Part shown: positions 44,705-54,230 of the stretch, one piece after another
Layout of the letters: each line of letters opens with the position of its first letter
Numbering within the stretch: position 1 is the first letter of the stretch
Source of the DNA: Hyphomonadaceae bacterium
Lineage (GTDB): Bacteria; Pseudomonadota; Alphaproteobacteria; Caulobacterales; Aquidulcibacteraceae
DNA: 61,404 nucleotides
Assembly: GCA_016791445.1 (NCBI GenBank)
Contig: JAEUMP010000014.1
Coordinates: 1-61,404 of the forward strand
Direction of reading: 5' to 3'
Translations under genes and position numbers: made by a program
Notes under the pieces: model-generated
What the model saw: the letters and a program-made list of their open reading frames with translations, nothing else
What the model was told of the DNA's origin: nothing
The model's database searches: none

Positions 44705-47071
44705 ATGACTTCAAAGACCCTGCGACGCCTTGCGTTCGCCAGCGTCAGCGCGCTTGCGCTGATCGCCACCGCCGCCGCAGACCAGGCCTGGGCGCAAGCC
44801 GACGCCAGCGACGAGATCATCGTCACCGCCCGCAAGCGCGGCGAGTCCCTGCTGGACGTGCCCTTCTCCGTGAACGCACTGAGCGAGGAGCAGCTGCGCG
44901 CGCGCGGCGCGGCGACCCTCGAGGAGCTTTCCAAGAACGTCGCCGGCTTCTCGGTGCAGAATCTCGGTCCCGGCCAGAGCCAGGTGGCCATCCGCGGCAT
45001 TTCCGCCGGCCAGATCGTGCGCGACCAGCCGGGCGTGAAGGAGCAGGTCGGCGTCTATCTCGATGAAAGCGTGATCTCGCTCTCGCTGTTCACGCCGGAT
45101 CTCGATCTCTTCGATCTCAACCGCGTGGAAGTGCTGCGCGGGCCCCAGGGCACGCTGTTCGGTTCGGGTTCGCTGGCGGGCACGGTGCGCTACATCACCA
45201 ACCAGCCCTCGACCGACGGTTTCGAGGGCGCCGTCGAAGGCACGATCTCCTCCGTCAAGGACGGTGAAATCGGCGGCGATCTCAAGGGCATGCTCAACAT
45301 CCCGATGAGCGACCGCGCGGCCTTCCGCATCGTCGCCTTCGCCTCGGATTTCCCCGGCTATATCGACGCGATCCAGCCAGGCGGCGGGCGCGCGGAAGAC
45401 GTCAATGGCGGCACGCGTTCCGGTGTGCGCGCGGCGGCGATGTTCAAGTTGAGCGAAGCGCTGACCGTCACGCCGCGCATCGTGTGGCAGGACATCGAGG
45501 TCAACGGCTTCAACCGTGTCGACGTCTACAACTACCTGGGCAACCAGTACACGACCACGCGCCCTGCCGTGCGCCTCGGCGATCTCGAGCAATTCACGCA
45601 GTTCGGCGAGCGCTTCACCGACGAATTCCTCTTGGCCGATCTCACCATCGCCTACGATTTCGGCGGCCTGACGCTCACCTCGATCTCGAGCCTCTCCGAC
45701 CGGGAGGTGCTCGTCTATCGCGATGCGACGGCGCTCACGGGCTCGATCACGGGCGGTTCGCTGGGCCTTGCGGAGAACGTGTTCACGCTCAACGCGCCGC
45801 TCATCGACACCACCTCCGTGAACACTTTCACCCAGGAAGTGCGCCTGTCCTCCGACACCGGCGGACGCGTGCAGTGGGTGGTCGGGGCGTTCTACTCCGA
45901 TCAGGAGCGCAACTACGCGCAGGACCTGCAGGTGCGCGGCTTCAGCGCGCTGACCGGCATTCCCACGGCAAGCGTGCGCGCGCCGACGGACTCGCTCTAC
46001 TTCTCCACGGTTCCCTACGACCTGACGCAGTACGCGATCTTCGGCGAAGCCACCTATGCGGTGAACGACAAGCTCAACGTCACCGCCGGCGTGCGCTACG
46101 CGAACTACGAGGAATCGCGCCTGCTGACGTTCGACGGCATCTTCGCCGACCAGACCATCGACAGCCCCGGCTCGGTGGAAGACGACGACATCGCGCCGCG
46201 CGTCATGGCGTCCTACAAGCTCTCCGACACGCTCACGCTCAACGCGCAGGCGTCGAAGGGTTTCCGTCTCGGCGGCGTCAACGACCCGCTGAACCGCCCG
46301 CTCTGCAACGCCGCGGACTTCGCGACGTTCAACGCGCTGTCGAAGCCGACCTTCGAGAATGAGACGGTGTGGAACTACGAAGCGGGCCTCAAGGCGCGTC
46401 TGGCGGGCCGCGGCTCCTTCACGGTGGCGGGCTTCTACTCCGACATCGAGAACCTGCAGGCGACCATCGACGCCGGCACCTGCTCCTCGCGCATCATCGC
46501 CAATGTGCCGAGCGCGCGCTCGATCGGTCTCGAAGCCGAATACAACGCCCGCTACGGCGACCATCTCGATGTGGCGGTGTCGGCCTCGTACAACCAGTCG
46601 GAGCTGACCTCGAGCGTCGTGGACTCCACCGGCGCGCCGATCCAGGGCCTGCGTGACGGCAATCGCCTCCCGACGGTGCCGGAGTTCCAGGCCGCCGCGA
46701 GCGTCACCTGGACCCAGCCGGTGCGCAACAATCTCGACGGCTTCATCAGCGGCACCTGGCAGTATGTGGGCGAGCGCTTCACCCAGATCTCCGACCAGGA
46801 AAACAACCCGCGCACGGTCACGCTCTTCTCGACGGGCGCGCCCAGCGTGGCGTCGCTCTCCTTCCCGCTGGAGCTGCCGGACTACCACGTCCTCAACCTG
46901 CGGGCGGGCGTGCGGGCCCCGGACGGCTGGGAAGCGGCGGTGTTCGTCAACAATGTCACCGACGAGCGGGCGCGGCTCTCGATCGACCGGGAGCGGGGTC
47001 TGCGGGCGCGGTACGGCTACCAGACCAACCAGCCGCGCACGATCGGTCTGACGGTCCGGACCTCGTTCTGA
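44705..47071 (+). CDS. TonB-dependent outer-membrane receptor
   Basis: The 788-residue precursor has a signal peptide ending QAWAQ, a TonB-box region DEIIVTARKRGESLLDVP, and plug motifs VAIRGISAGQ and VEVLRGPQGTLFGSGSLAG. A barrel follows, ending TVRTSF. GGGAGG precedes the ATG at 7-8 bases. It is a second receptor of the VTARK type in the window but is not closely similar to the first in its loops. Its substrate is unknown. It is monocistronic, divergent from the helicase gene and followed by a strong terminator at 47098. Confidence 0.95.
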   Translation: MTSKTLRRLAFASVSALALIATAAADQAWAQADASDEIIVTARKRGESLLDVPFSVNALSEEQLRARGAATLEELSKNVAGFSVQNLGPGQSQVAIRGISAGQIVRDQPGVKEQVGVYLDESVISLSLFTPDLDLFDLNRVEVLRGPQGTLFGSGSLAGTVRYITNQPSTDGFEGAVEGTISSVKDGEIGGDLKGMLNIPMSDRAAFRIVAFASDFPGYIDAIQPGGGRAEDVNGGTRSGVRAAAMFKLSEALTVTPRIVWQDIEVNGFNRVDVYNYLGNQYTTTRPAVRLGDLEQFTQFGERFTDEFLLADLTIAYDFGGLTLTSISSLSDREVLVYRDATALTGSITGGSLGLAENVFTLNAPLIDTTSVNTFTQEVRLSSDTGGRVQWVVGAFYSDQERNYAQDLQVRGFSALTGIPTASVRAPTDSLYFSTVPYDLTQYAIFGEATYAVNDKLNVTAGVRYANYEESRLLTFDGIFADQTIDSPGSVEDDDIAPRVMASYKLSDTLTLNAQASKGFRLGGVNDPLNRPLCNAADFATFNALSKPTFENETVWNYEAGLKARLAGRGSFTVAGFYSDIENLQATIDAGTCSSRIIANVPSARSIGLEAEYNARYGDHLDVAVSASYNQSELTSSVVDSTGAPIQGLRDGNRLPTVPEFQAAASVTWTQPVRNNLDGFISGTWQYVGERFTQISDQENNPRTVTLFSTGAPSVASLSFPLELPDYHVLNLRAGVRAPDGWEAAVFVNNVTDERARLSIDRERGLRARYGYQTNQPRTIGLTVRTSF

Positions 47072-47097
47072 CTGTCGCAACCGTCCAGGAACTGCAG

Positions 47098-47132
47098 CCG
47101 GCCCTTGGCGCGCAACGCCTTGGGCCGGTTTT
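47098..47132 (+). terminator. Intrinsic terminator of the second TonB receptor gene
   Basis: CCGGCCC (47098-47104) pairs with GGGCCGG (47122-47128), with an inner GGCG/CGCC stem, followed by TTTTG. It lies 27 bases after the receptor stop. Confidence 0.85.
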
Positions 47133-47153
47133 GCCGTGCGAGAATGTCAGGAT

Positions 47154-47196
47154 CGAATCAAGAACGAATCACGCGCGAATCACATCGAGTGATTCG
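47154..47196. repeat. Phased CGAATCA repeats plus inverted copy (GANTC cluster)
   Basis: CGAATCA occurs at 47154, 47165 and 47176, exactly 11 bases apart, followed by the inverted TGATTCG at 47190-47196. The last direct copy and the inverted copy form an 8-bp perfect hairpin (CGAATCAC/GTGATTCG). Each copy contains GANTC, the site of the CcrM-type methylase of this class; a fifth GANTC lies at 47230-47234. The cluster sits between two convergent genes. Confidence 0.6.
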
Positions 47197-47225
47197 TTCG
47201 CGCCATGTTCACCGCTAGATATGGT

Positions 47226-47242
47226 GCCCGATTCTCCCGGGC
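47226..47242 (-). terminator. Possible terminator hairpin after the DUF3108 gene
   Basis: GCCCG and CGGGC form a 5-bp stem with a 7-base loop, 15 bases beyond the DUF3108 stop on the minus strand. There is no T run, so this is a weak call. Confidence 0.3.
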
Positions 47243-47256
47243 AGCACAATGCCGCC

Positions 47257-48036
47257 CTAACTCGCCGTGAAGCTCCGCGCTTCCAGCACCGCCACGCCGA
47301 TCTGCTCCACGTCTGTCGGCATCTCGATGCGGATCGGCGCGTAGAGGCCGTTCGAGGTCGGCGCGAAGAGGAAGGTGAGGGTCGCCGGGGTCTGCGGGTC
47401 AGGGAAGCCGGCGATGGGGCGGTACTGGACGCTGCAGCGGATCGCCGAACCCCGGTAGGCGCGCGTGTTCACGTTCACCCGGCCATTGGCCGACATGACG
47501 AAGTCGAAGCGCGAACGGCCGTCCATGAGCACCCGGATCGTGCGGCCGCACGGGTCGCCCGTGGCGGAGACCATGCTGGCGATGGCCGCCACCTGATCGA
47601 TGGCCCCGGCCTTCTGGGCGTCGGTCGCGGGCGGGTTGCCCATGCCCATGACGGGGTTGGCGGTCGTCACCGGCGCGCCGCCGGCGAAGTTCACGTCGAC
47701 GACGCGGTTCCGCTTGCCACCCTGATGCCTGTAGGCGACCGGCTTCAGCCCCTGGGCCGTCACCTGCCCCCGGGACGAATAGCGATAGTCCTGGCCGCTG
47801 CCGACGAGGGTGCGCACCAGGCCGGTCATGCGTCGGGAGGCGGTCGCCTCATAGGAGTCGCCCTCGAACTTCACGCCGAAATTGAAGTCGCCGGCCTGGA
47901 TGCCCTTGCCGCTCACTGAGTAGACGATGTTGAAGCTGCGTGCGGCCGGCGCGCCCGTGGGCGAGGCCGTCGGCGTCTGGGCGCTCGCCGCGCCCGTCAG
48001 GAGCACCATGGCCGTCGCCATCAGGATCCGCCGCAT
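47257..48036 (-). CDS. DUF3108 periplasmic protein
   Basis: The 259-residue precursor has a signal peptide (MRRILMATAMVLLTGAASAQ) and the DUF3108 fold pattern: FNIVYSVSGKGIQAGDFNFG near the start, the central YRYSSRGQVTAQGLKP, and late RCSVQYRPIAGF. The family is small beta-rich envelope proteins of unknown function. GGGAG lies 7 bases before ATG 48034-48036. It is divergent from rpmB, a neighbour relationship typical of alphaproteobacteria, with 188 bases between the starts. Confidence 0.85.
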   Translation of the reverse strand: MRRILMATAMVLLTGAASAQTPTASPTGAPAARSFNIVYSVSGKGIQAGDFNFGVKFEGDSYEATASRRMTGLVRTLVGSGQDYRYSSRGQVTAQGLKPVAYRHQGGKRNRVVDVNFAGGAPVTTANPVMGMGNPPATDAQKAGAIDQVAAIASMVSATGDPCGRTIRVLMDGRSRFDFVMSANGRVNVNTRAYRGSAIRCSVQYRPIAGFPDPQTPATLTFLFAPTSNGLYAPIRIEMPTDVEQIGVAVLEARSFTAS

Positions 48037-48224
48037 CGTCACACTCCCTGCGCCCGGCAAATCCGGACCGGACGTCACCCTACAAGTCCCAGGGTGGTTG
48101 CAGCATGAACGGATCGGGGCGCAAGTGTGGCGGCCGGTGCGCCCGGAGCCAACTCCCGCTTGACCCGAACGCCCCCTTCGCCTATCCGTCCGCGCTCATT
48201 TTTCCAGACTTGGACGCAAATCCC

Positions 48225-48521
48225 ATGGCCCGCCGCTGCGAACTGACCGGAACCGATCGCCAGATCGGCCATCGCGTCAGCCACTCCAACATCAAGACCA
48301 AGCGCGAGTTCGGCCCGAACCTCGTCAACGTGACGCTGCACTCCGAAACGCTCGGCCGCAGCTTCAAGTTCAAGATCACGGCGGCGACCCTGCGCACCGT
48401 CGATCACCGCGGCGGCTTCGATGCGTTCCTGCTGAAGGCCGACGAAGCGGGCATGTCCGACAAGGCCGTGAAGGTCCGTCGCGAACTGAAGAAGAAGCTC
48501 GAGGAAAAGGCTGCGGCCTGA
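48225..48521 (+). CDS. rpmB: 50S ribosomal protein L28
   Basis: The 98-residue protein matches alphaproteobacterial L28: MARRCELTGTDRQIGHRVSH, the basic SNIKTKREFGPNL, and a C-terminal helix (KVRRELKKKLEEKAAA). It is part of the 50S subunit near the E site. It is a single-gene transcript with a strong intrinsic terminator 25 bases past its stop and a shared divergent promoter region with the DUF3108 gene. Confidence 0.98.
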   Translation: MARRCELTGTDRQIGHRVSHSNIKTKREFGPNLVNVTLHSETLGRSFKFKITAATLRTVDHRGGFDAFLLKADEAGMSDKAVKVRRELKKKLEEKAAA

Positions 48522-48545
48522 CCCTCGCTTCCATTGCGAAATTCA

Positions 48546-48581
48546 ACGGCGCGCGCCTCCCGGTGCGCGCCGTTTTCGTTT
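48546..48581 (+). terminator. Intrinsic terminator of rpmB
   Basis: ACGGCGCGC (48546-48554) and GCGCGCCGT (48565-48573) form a perfect 9-bp stem followed by TTTCGTTT. It also separates rpmB from the convergent phytase-like gene, whose stop is at 48585. Confidence 0.9.
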
Positions 48582-48584
48582 CCA

Positions 48585-49655
48585 TCAGGGCGCGAAATCG
48601 AACGCGTAGATGAGCGTGCGTTGGCTGCTGCTGAAATTGTCGTCGGAAACGATGTAGAGCCGCACGGCGCCCTCGGCGCCGGGCACGACCGCCATCCCTT
48701 CGAAATTGTCCACGCCGAGCGGCGCTGCGAGATCGGCGATCGGCTCGCCTTCCCAACGGCCCGCCTCGATGCTCGCGCGCGTGACGCGGCGCAGATGGAT
48801 GCGCACGCCGAGCACCGGCGCGAAGAAACGCTCCATCGCGATGTAGTCGCCGTCCGGCAACCGCGCGAGCGCGACGAGGCCGTAGAAGTCCTTCGTGACG
48901 GCGCGACCGCGCGGCGATGACGGCGCCGCATCCGGCGCGAGCGGCAATATCCAGAACGGCGGATTGCGGTTCGTCACGCCCTCACCCGCCGTGAGCAGAC
49001 TGTCATCGAAGGGCGCGAGCGCTTCCAGCCCCTCGTTCGCGCGCAGCGCGTCAGCGCCGGCGGGCGCAATCTCGCGAACCGACGCCGCGTGCGGCCCGTC
49101 CTTTTCCAGATCGTAGAGGCGCACGCGATGCGTGCGCTCGAAGCTCACCGCAAACCGTCCGTCCGCGAGACGGACGACATCTTCGGCATCCGCGACTTCC
49201 TTGCGCCGCAGCGCGCCGCCGTCCGCGTCCCGCAGCCATGCGATGCGGGTGTCGACGATGCCGGTCAGATCGCCCGCTTCGCTGTGCGTCAGGCGCGCGA
49301 CGAACCAGTGCCCCTGATCGGTAACCGCCACGAGCCGGCCGTCGGCCTCCACATGCAGCCCAGACAAACCGCCCACCCGCGCATCGTCCGACTGCAGCAC
49401 GAGCCCGCCGCGATAGACGAGCTTGCCGACCGATTTGAGCGCCTTGTCATCCGGTGCAAGATCGACCGCACGGGCGGCCACGCGCACCGGCTCCCAGTCG
49501 TCGGCGTTCGGCCCCCAGCCGCTGAAGGACGCGCCGGACACACGCACCGCCGCCGGCGCGTTCCAGAGTGTCAGATGTTGCGTCGCGCACGACGCCGCGA
49601 ACAGCGCGATCAGTCCTGCGACTGCGATGGCGAGGCGGCCGCGCCGCGCGTTCAT
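48585..49655 (-). CDS. Esterase-like activity of phytase family lipoprotein
   Basis: The 356-residue precursor has a lipoprotein-like signal (ALFAASC, Cys23). A beta-propeller type phytase-like domain follows: [59 protein letters not shown] and the closing [20 protein letters not shown]. Despite its name the family has no proven phytase role in most bacteria. Its ATG overlaps the cobT stop (ATGA), so it is coupled to cobT, an arrangement common in alphaproteobacteria and probably relevant to the envelope. Confidence 0.85.
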   Translation of the reverse strand: MNARRGRLAIAVAGLIALFAASCATQHLTLWNAPAAVRVSGASFSGWGPNADDWEPVRVAARAVDLAPDDKALKSVGKLVYRGGLVLQSDDARVGGLSGLHVEADGRLVAVTDQGHWFVARLTHSEAGDLTGIVDTRIAWLRDADGGALRRKEVADAEDVVRLADGRFAVSFERTHRVRLYDLEKDGPHAASVREIAPAGADALRANEGLEALAPFDDSLLTAGEGVTNRNPPFWILPLAPDAAPSSPRGRAVTKDFYGLVALARLPDGDYIAMERFFAPVLGVRIHLRRVTRASIEAGRWEGEPIADLAAPLGVDNFEGMAVVPGAEGAVRLYIVSDDNFSSSQRTLIYAFDFAP

Positions 49656-51529
49656 GCGCGCACGGCCTTGCGCATGGCGCGCATGTCATAGGCGGCAGGC
49701 GGCGCTGAGGCGTTGTCGTCGAAGAGTTCCGCGAGTTTCTCGGTCATCACGCCGCCGAGCTGCTCCGCATCGACGATGGTCACCGCGCGGCGATACCAGC
49801 GCGTCACGTCATGGCCGATGCCGATGGCGATGAGTTCGACGGGCGAGCGCGTCTCGATCCACTGGATCACCTGACGCAGGTGTTTTTCGAGATAATTGCC
49901 GGGGTTCGCCGACAGCGTGGAATCATCCACCGGCGCGCCGTCGGAGATCACCATCAGGATTCGGCGCTGTTCGGGACGACCGATGAGGCGTTCATGCGCC
50001 CACATCAGCGCTTCCCCGTCGATGTTTTCCTTGAGCAACCCCTCGCGCATCATGAGGCCGAGATTGCGCCGCGCACGCCGCCACGGCGCATCCGCCGACT
50101 TGTAGATGACGTGCCTGAGATCGTTGAGGCGCCCCGGATGCGTCGGACGTCCGGCCTTCAGCCAATCCTCCTTCGCCATGCCGCCTTTCCAGGCGCGCGT
50201 GGTGAAGCCGAGTATCTCCACCTTCACGCCGCAGCGCTCCAGCGTGCGCGCGAGAATGTCCGCGCACAGTGCGGCGACCATGATCGGGCGTCCGCGCATG
50301 GAGCCCGAATTGTCGAGCAGCAGCGTGACGACCGTGTCCTTGAAGTCGGTGTCTTCCTCTTCCTTGAAGGAGAGCGGCGCCGTGGGGTCGATGACGACGC
50401 GCGTGAGACGCGCGGTATCCAGCAAGCCTTCTTCCAGATCGAACGTCCAGGTGCGGTTCTGCTTGGCGAGAAGCAGCCGCTGCAAGCGGTTGGCGAGACG
50501 GCCGACCACGCTCTGCAATGGCTTCAACTGCTGGTCGAGATAGCTGCGCAGACGCGCAAGCTCCTCGGGATCGCACAGCGTTTCGGCCATGATGACTTCA
50601 TCGTGCGCGCGCGTGAACGCCTTGTAGTGCAGGTTCGGATCATTCGAGTCGTCGCGCTGGCGTGGCCGCATCGGACGCTCGCCGTCCTCGGCGGTGTCGG
50701 CGTCCTCGTCGGGATCGGACTCCATGTCCATTTCCACCGGCTCGGTGGATTCGTTGAGATCGGAGTCGGACTCGCCCGTCTCCGCCTCCATCATCGTCTG
50801 ATCCTGCCCCTCTTCCTGCGCGCCGTCGTCCTGCGGCGGTTCGGGCGGGGGCGGTTCGTCGGGCGGGGTGGAATCGTCTTCTGTCGGCTCGCCGCCGAGT
50901 TCGTCGCCCAGTTCGAGATCGCGGATCAGATCGCGCGCGGCGAGCGCAAAGAGCCTCTGGTCGTCCACGAGGCCGGTGAGCTTGTCGAGCGCCTTGCCGG
51001 CTTTCGCCTCGATCTCGTCGCGCCACAGATCGACGACGCCCTTCGCCACCTCCGGCGTCGGCAATCCCGTCAGGCGTTCGCGCACGATGAGGCCGAGCGC
51101 ATCAGCGAGCGGCGCGGTCTGGCGATCTTCCATGCGCGCGAAGCCGCGCTTCTCGCATTTCTCTATGAGGGCGGCGGTGAGATTGCCCTCCACGCCCTTC
51201 ATCGCATTGCCGCCGAGCGCCTGCACCCGCATGTCCTCGGCGGCGTCGTAGAGCGCGCGCGCGCGATCCCCCTCCGGACGCATGGCCGCGTGCTTGGCGT
51301 CGTCGTGATAGGCGAGCTTGAGCGCCAGCCCGTCCGCCTGCCCGCGCAGGCGTTCGGCCTCGGCGTCGGAGAGGTTGCGCGGCGGATGCGGCAGGACGAT
51401 GCGCCCCTGCGACAGTCGAGGCCCTTCGGCGCCGAAGGTGATCTCCAGCTCCTCCGCCTCCGCGAGCGCGCGCGTGGATTGCGCGAGCGCGCGCTTGAAG
51501 AGTTCGGTCGGCGTTTCCTTCTGGGCCAT
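49652..51529 (-). CDS. cobT: Cobaltochelatase CobT subunit (VWA protein)
   Basis: The 625-residue CobT has an N-terminal helical domain (about 1-210), an acidic low-complexity linker (about 220-300, Glu/Asp/Pro-rich) and a C-terminal VWA domain with the MIDAS motif [11 protein letters not shown] and later [13 protein letters not shown]. With CobS (AAA+) it forms the chaperone part of the aerobic cobalt chelatase; CobN, the catalytic subunit, is not in the window. The ATPase partner cobS lies 2.7 kb upstream on the same strand, separated by four other genes. The stop overlaps the phytase-like gene by ATGA. Confidence 0.95.
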   Translation of the reverse strand: MAQKETPTELFKRALAQSTRALAEAEELEITFGAEGPRLSQGRIVLPHPPRNLSDAEAERLRGQADGLALKLAYHDDAKHAAMRPEGDRARALYDAAEDMRVQALGGNAMKGVEGNLTAALIEKCEKRGFARMEDRQTAPLADALGLIVRERLTGLPTPEVAKGVVDLWRDEIEAKAGKALDKLTGLVDDQRLFALAARDLIRDLELGDELGGEPTEDDSTPPDEPPPPEPPQDDGAQEEGQDQTMMEAETGESDSDLNESTEPVEMDMESDPDEDADTAEDGERPMRPRQRDDSNDPNLHYKAFTRAHDEVIMAETLCDPEELARLRSYLDQQLKPLQSVVGRLANRLQRLLLAKQNRTWTFDLEEGLLDTARLTRVVIDPTAPLSFKEEEDTDFKDTVVTLLLDNSGSMRGRPIMVAALCADILARTLERCGVKVEILGFTTRAWKGGMAKEDWLKAGRPTHPGRLNDLRHVIYKSADAPWRRARRNLGLMMREGLLKENIDGEALMWAHERLIGRPEQRRILMVISDGAPVDDSTLSANPGNYLEKHLRQVIQWIETRSPVELIAIGIGHDVTRWYRRAVTIVDAEQLGGVMTEKLAELFDDNASAPPAAYDMRAMRKAVRA

Positions 51530-51573
51530 GGACGTGATCTAGCGCGTGACGCTGCGGCGGCGGAAGAGCCGTT

Positions 51574-52095
51574 TCAGTGCAGACCCTGCGGCGCGCCGTC
51601 CTTGTAGATCTCGAAGAACTGGTCCCTGTCCCTGTGGGGCGTGCGGATTTCCACCCGGTCCACCGGCGATTGGGCGCGAATCCACTGGAATGCCTCGCCG
51701 ATCTCCTGTTGCAGATTCTTGGGGTCGATGGGCGTGGAGCCCTTCCACTCCTCGCCGAGGAAGAAGGTCGCCAGCGCGATCTCGCCGGCGAACCACTTGC
51801 GGGTCAGCGTCTGCAGGTCCGCCAGCGCCGCCTCAAGGGACTGGCCTTCACGCGGCAACTGGGTCTCCCATTGGCGAGTAGTGAAAGCGACGAGATTGTT
51901 GGCGATGAGGATGTTCACCGGCTCGCACTTGGCGCCGCCGGGGATGGTGTCGATGGTCAGGAGGAGCGCGCCGTCCTCCCAGGTGCTCCAGCGGCCGCGC
52001 CTCGCGTCATCCCAGTCCTTCAGCAGCGCGTGGACCTGTCGCGCCCAGGGGCTCGCCCGCACAAGGTCCACAGCATCGGCGATCTTCTGGCTCAT
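51574..52095 (-). CDS. Uncharacterised protein, 173 aa
   Basis: No family is recognised. The product is soluble, with Trp-rich mixed alpha/beta sequence (WARQVHALLKDWDDARRGRW near the start, then EVNILIANNLVAFTTRQWET-like strand and helix, and ATFFLGEEWKGSTPI). There is no signal peptide, TM segment or metal motif. It precedes cobT by 44 bases on the same strand and may be co-transcribed with it. It is divergent from the GST gene (95 bases). It is the first of four genes lying between cobT and cobS. Confidence 0.65.
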   Translation of the reverse strand: MSQKIADAVDLVRASPWARQVHALLKDWDDARRGRWSTWEDGALLLTIDTIPGGAKCEPVNILIANNLVAFTTRQWETQLPREGQSLEAALADLQTLTRKWFAGEIALATFFLGEEWKGSTPIDPKNLQQEIGEAFQWIRAQSPVDRVEIRTPHRDRDQFFEIYKDGAPQGLH

Positions 52096-52190
52096 GGCGC
52101 ACCTCTCCCGTTCCCGAAGGCAATAGCGCGGCGCGCCGCGGGAGCGATAGGGCTTTCGGCTGTGGCGGGCCGGCTGTAGGGCTCGTTCCC

Positions 52191-52802
52191 ATGATCCTCT
52201 ATGACGAGAACAACCCCGCCCCGAACCCGCGCCGCGTGCGGATATTCCTCGCCGAGAAGGGGGTCACGATCCCCACGGTGCGGGTGAAGCTCGCCAAGCG
52301 CGAGCACAAGGCGCCCGAGCACCGCGCGCGCAATTCGCTGGGGCAGGTGCCAACGCTCGAACTCGACGACGGGACGACGCTCTCCGAGAGCGTCTCCATC
52401 TGCCGCTATCTGGAGAGCCTCCACCCCGCCCCGCCGCTCTTCGGGACGACGCCGCTTGAGGCCGCCCAGATCGACATGATGATCCGCCGGATCGAGTTCC
52501 AGATGATGACGCCTGTCGGCATGTTCTGGCGTCACGCACATCCGCTCACCGCGCCGCTGCTCACCCAGTTCACCGACTTCGGCGAGAGCAACCGCCCGCT
52601 CTACGCCGGCGCCTGCAAATGGCTCGACCGCGAGATCGGCAATCACGACTTCATCGCCGGCGACGCCTACACCATGGCCGACATCATCGCCCTGACGACG
52701 ATCGACTTCGCGACCTTCACGGGGCTGGAAATGCCGACGGAATGCACGACGCTGCGGGCGTGGCATGAGCGGGTGAGCGGGAGGGAGAGCGCGGGGGCGT
52801 GA
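52191..52802 (+). CDS. Glutathione S-transferase family protein
   Basis: The 203-residue protein has an N-terminal thioredoxin-like GST domain (about 1-78; MILYDENNPAPNPRRVRIFL, QVPTLELDDGTTLSES with the glutathione gamma-Glu site) and a helical C-domain with DFIAGDAYTMADIIALTTID, the conserved Asp capping box. It resembles the bacterial beta/theta-like group; the catalytic residue is uncertain (Asn/Pro near residue 12, no clear Tyr/Ser/Cys). A detoxifying or redox role is typical. It is followed by a membrane protein gene after 25 bases. Confidence 0.9.
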   Translation: MILYDENNPAPNPRRVRIFLAEKGVTIPTVRVKLAKREHKAPEHRARNSLGQVPTLELDDGTTLSESVSICRYLESLHPAPPLFGTTPLEAAQIDMMIRRIEFQMMTPVGMFWRHAHPLTAPLLTQFTDFGESNRPLYAGACKWLDREIGNHDFIAGDAYTMADIIALTTIDFATFTGLEMPTECTTLRAWHERVSGRESAGA

Positions 52803-52827
52803 GCCGCGCGGGACGGAGGTTGGACGC

Positions 52828-53592
52828 ATGGCCGTGACGTCATCGTTTCAGACGGACCATCCCCGTGACCGCACCTTCTTCGCGGGCTTCGTCATCGCGT
52901 GCTGGACCGGCGTCGCGTTCGGCTTTTTCCCCGCGTCCAGCGCGCGCCTCATGGGGCGAGCGGACTATGAGGCGCCGCTCATCCTGCACATCCACGCCGC
53001 CGCCTTCGTCGGCTGGCTGATGCTCCTGAGCCTGCAGGTCCTTCTGGTCAGGGCGCATCGAACCGACCTGCATCGCAGGCTCGGCGTGATCGGCCTGCTT
53101 CTCGTGCCGGTGATGGCCTATTCGGGATTCGCCGCAGAGCTTTACAGCCAGCGCTTCTACATCCAGCGCGACGACCTCGGACTGGGCTTCTTCATCTTGC
53201 CGCTCTTCTATTCCGTGGCGTTTCCACTCCTTGCGCTGGCGGCGCTCGCCTTCGCGCGCACATCACCCGCGACCCACAAACGACTGATCCTCGTCGCCAC
53301 GACCGTCATCGTCGGCGCGGCCTATGCGCGCTGGTGGGGAGAAGGCCTGAAGAACCTGTTCGGCGACGGCTACTGGGGCATGATCGCCAACACCTTCGCC
53401 GGCACGAACCTCCTGCTCGCGTGCGCGGTAGCGTACGACGTCATGACGCGCGGACGTCCGCACATGGCCTACCTCGTCGCCGTGCCGGTGCTGCTCGTGT
53501 GCCAGCTCGTGCTGTCGTGGGTGTATCACGCCCCGTGGTGGCCGCCGATCTCGCGCGAACTCATCGAGTTCAGGGCGCCGTTGTCGTACTGA
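52828..53592 (+). CDS. Seven-TM membrane protein, DUF2306-like
   Basis: The 254-residue protein has about seven TM helices with conserved His residues placed as in haem-containing cytochrome b561-like or DUF2306 proteins: His in ILHIHAAAFVGWLMLLSL and in RAHRTDLHRRLGVIGLLL. Later segments show FILPLFYSVAFPLL and ANTFAGTNLLLACAVAYDV. Whether haem is bound is unknown. It is likely co-transcribed with the GST gene, 25 bases upstream, hinting at a redox or detoxification setting. Confidence 0.75.
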   Translation: MAVTSSFQTDHPRDRTFFAGFVIACWTGVAFGFFPASSARLMGRADYEAPLILHIHAAAFVGWLMLLSLQVLLVRAHRTDLHRRLGVIGLLLVPVMAYSGFAAELYSQRFYIQRDDLGLGFFILPLFYSVAFPLLALAALAFARTSPATHKRLILVATTVIVGAAYARWWGEGLKNLFGDGYWGMIANTFAGTNLLLACAVAYDVMTRGRPHMAYLVAVPVLLVCQLVLSWVYHAPWWPPISRELIEFRAPLSY

Positions 53593-53663
53593 GACGGAGG
53601 GATTGCGGCAGGCTCCGTTGCTGGACGCGAGTCGTTGTTTGGGAAGCCTGAGGGAGCGCGGCC

Positions 53664-54158
53664 ATGACGGAGAACCTCGCAGCGTCCTCGACTGAGGCGC
53701 TGCTGCGCTTGCATGCAAACATTCTTCACGAGCTCCGGGAACGAAGGATCGTGCGCAGCACCAACAACCCGGTGGGCGACTACGCGGAAGTGCTGTTCGC
53801 GAAGGCGTTCGGGTGGATGATCGAGAGCAACTCCGCGCGCGGACACGACGCCATCGACGGCTCGGGCTTGCGATACCAGATCAAGGCGCGGCGGTTGACC
53901 CACCACAACCCTTCCCGGCAGCTTGGCGTTCTTCGCGAACTCGACCAGTCCCCGTTCGACCATCTCGCCGCCGTGCTGTTCGACGAACAGTTCGCCGTAT
54001 TCCGGGCCATCATTCTCCCGCGCGCGACGGTGCTGGCGCAGAGCGCCTACAAGCAGCGCGTGAACGGCTGGAGATTCGTGCTCAACGATTCATCCTGGAC
54101 CGCGCCCGGCGCGATCGACGCAACGGAACACCTGCGGGAGACGGCGCGCGCGCTCTAG
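53664..54158 (+). CDS. Small PD-(D/E)XK-like nuclease-fold protein
   Basis: The 164-residue protein starts with a helical part (TENLAASSTEALLRLHANIL) and carries a restriction-nuclease-like core: GDYAEVLFAKAFG (Glu in helix), then HDAIDGSGLRYQIKARR, matching the D-x(n)-(E/Q)-x-K pattern of PD-(D/E)XK enzymes. It is followed by DHLAAVLFDEQFAVFRAIIL. Similar short proteins occur singly in many bacterial genomes and are not tied to a methylase; none is encoded nearby. GGGAG precedes the ATG. It converges on cobS, with a REP-like palindrome in between. Function is inferred only from the motif. Confidence 0.6.
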   Translation: MTENLAASSTEALLRLHANILHELRERRIVRSTNNPVGDYAEVLFAKAFGWMIESNSARGHDAIDGSGLRYQIKARRLTHHNPSRQLGVLRELDQSPFDHLAAVLFDEQFAVFRAIILPRATVLAQSAYKQRVNGWRFVLNDSSWTAPGAIDATEHLRETARAL

Positions 54159-54195
54159 GAGCAAACGATCAAACCACACTTGAGGCTGAAGCGGA

Positions 54196-54222
54196 GGTGG
54201 ATTTCGCTTCGCTCAATCCACC
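54196..54222. repeat. REP-like palindrome between convergent genes
   Basis: GGTGGATT (54196-54203) and AATCCACC (54215-54222) flank an 11-base centre TCGCTTCGCTC, giving a perfect 8-bp stem. It ends 9 bases before the cobS stop and probably acts as a bidirectional terminator or a dispersed repeat. Confidence 0.55.
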
Positions 54223-54230
54223 CTACGCCC

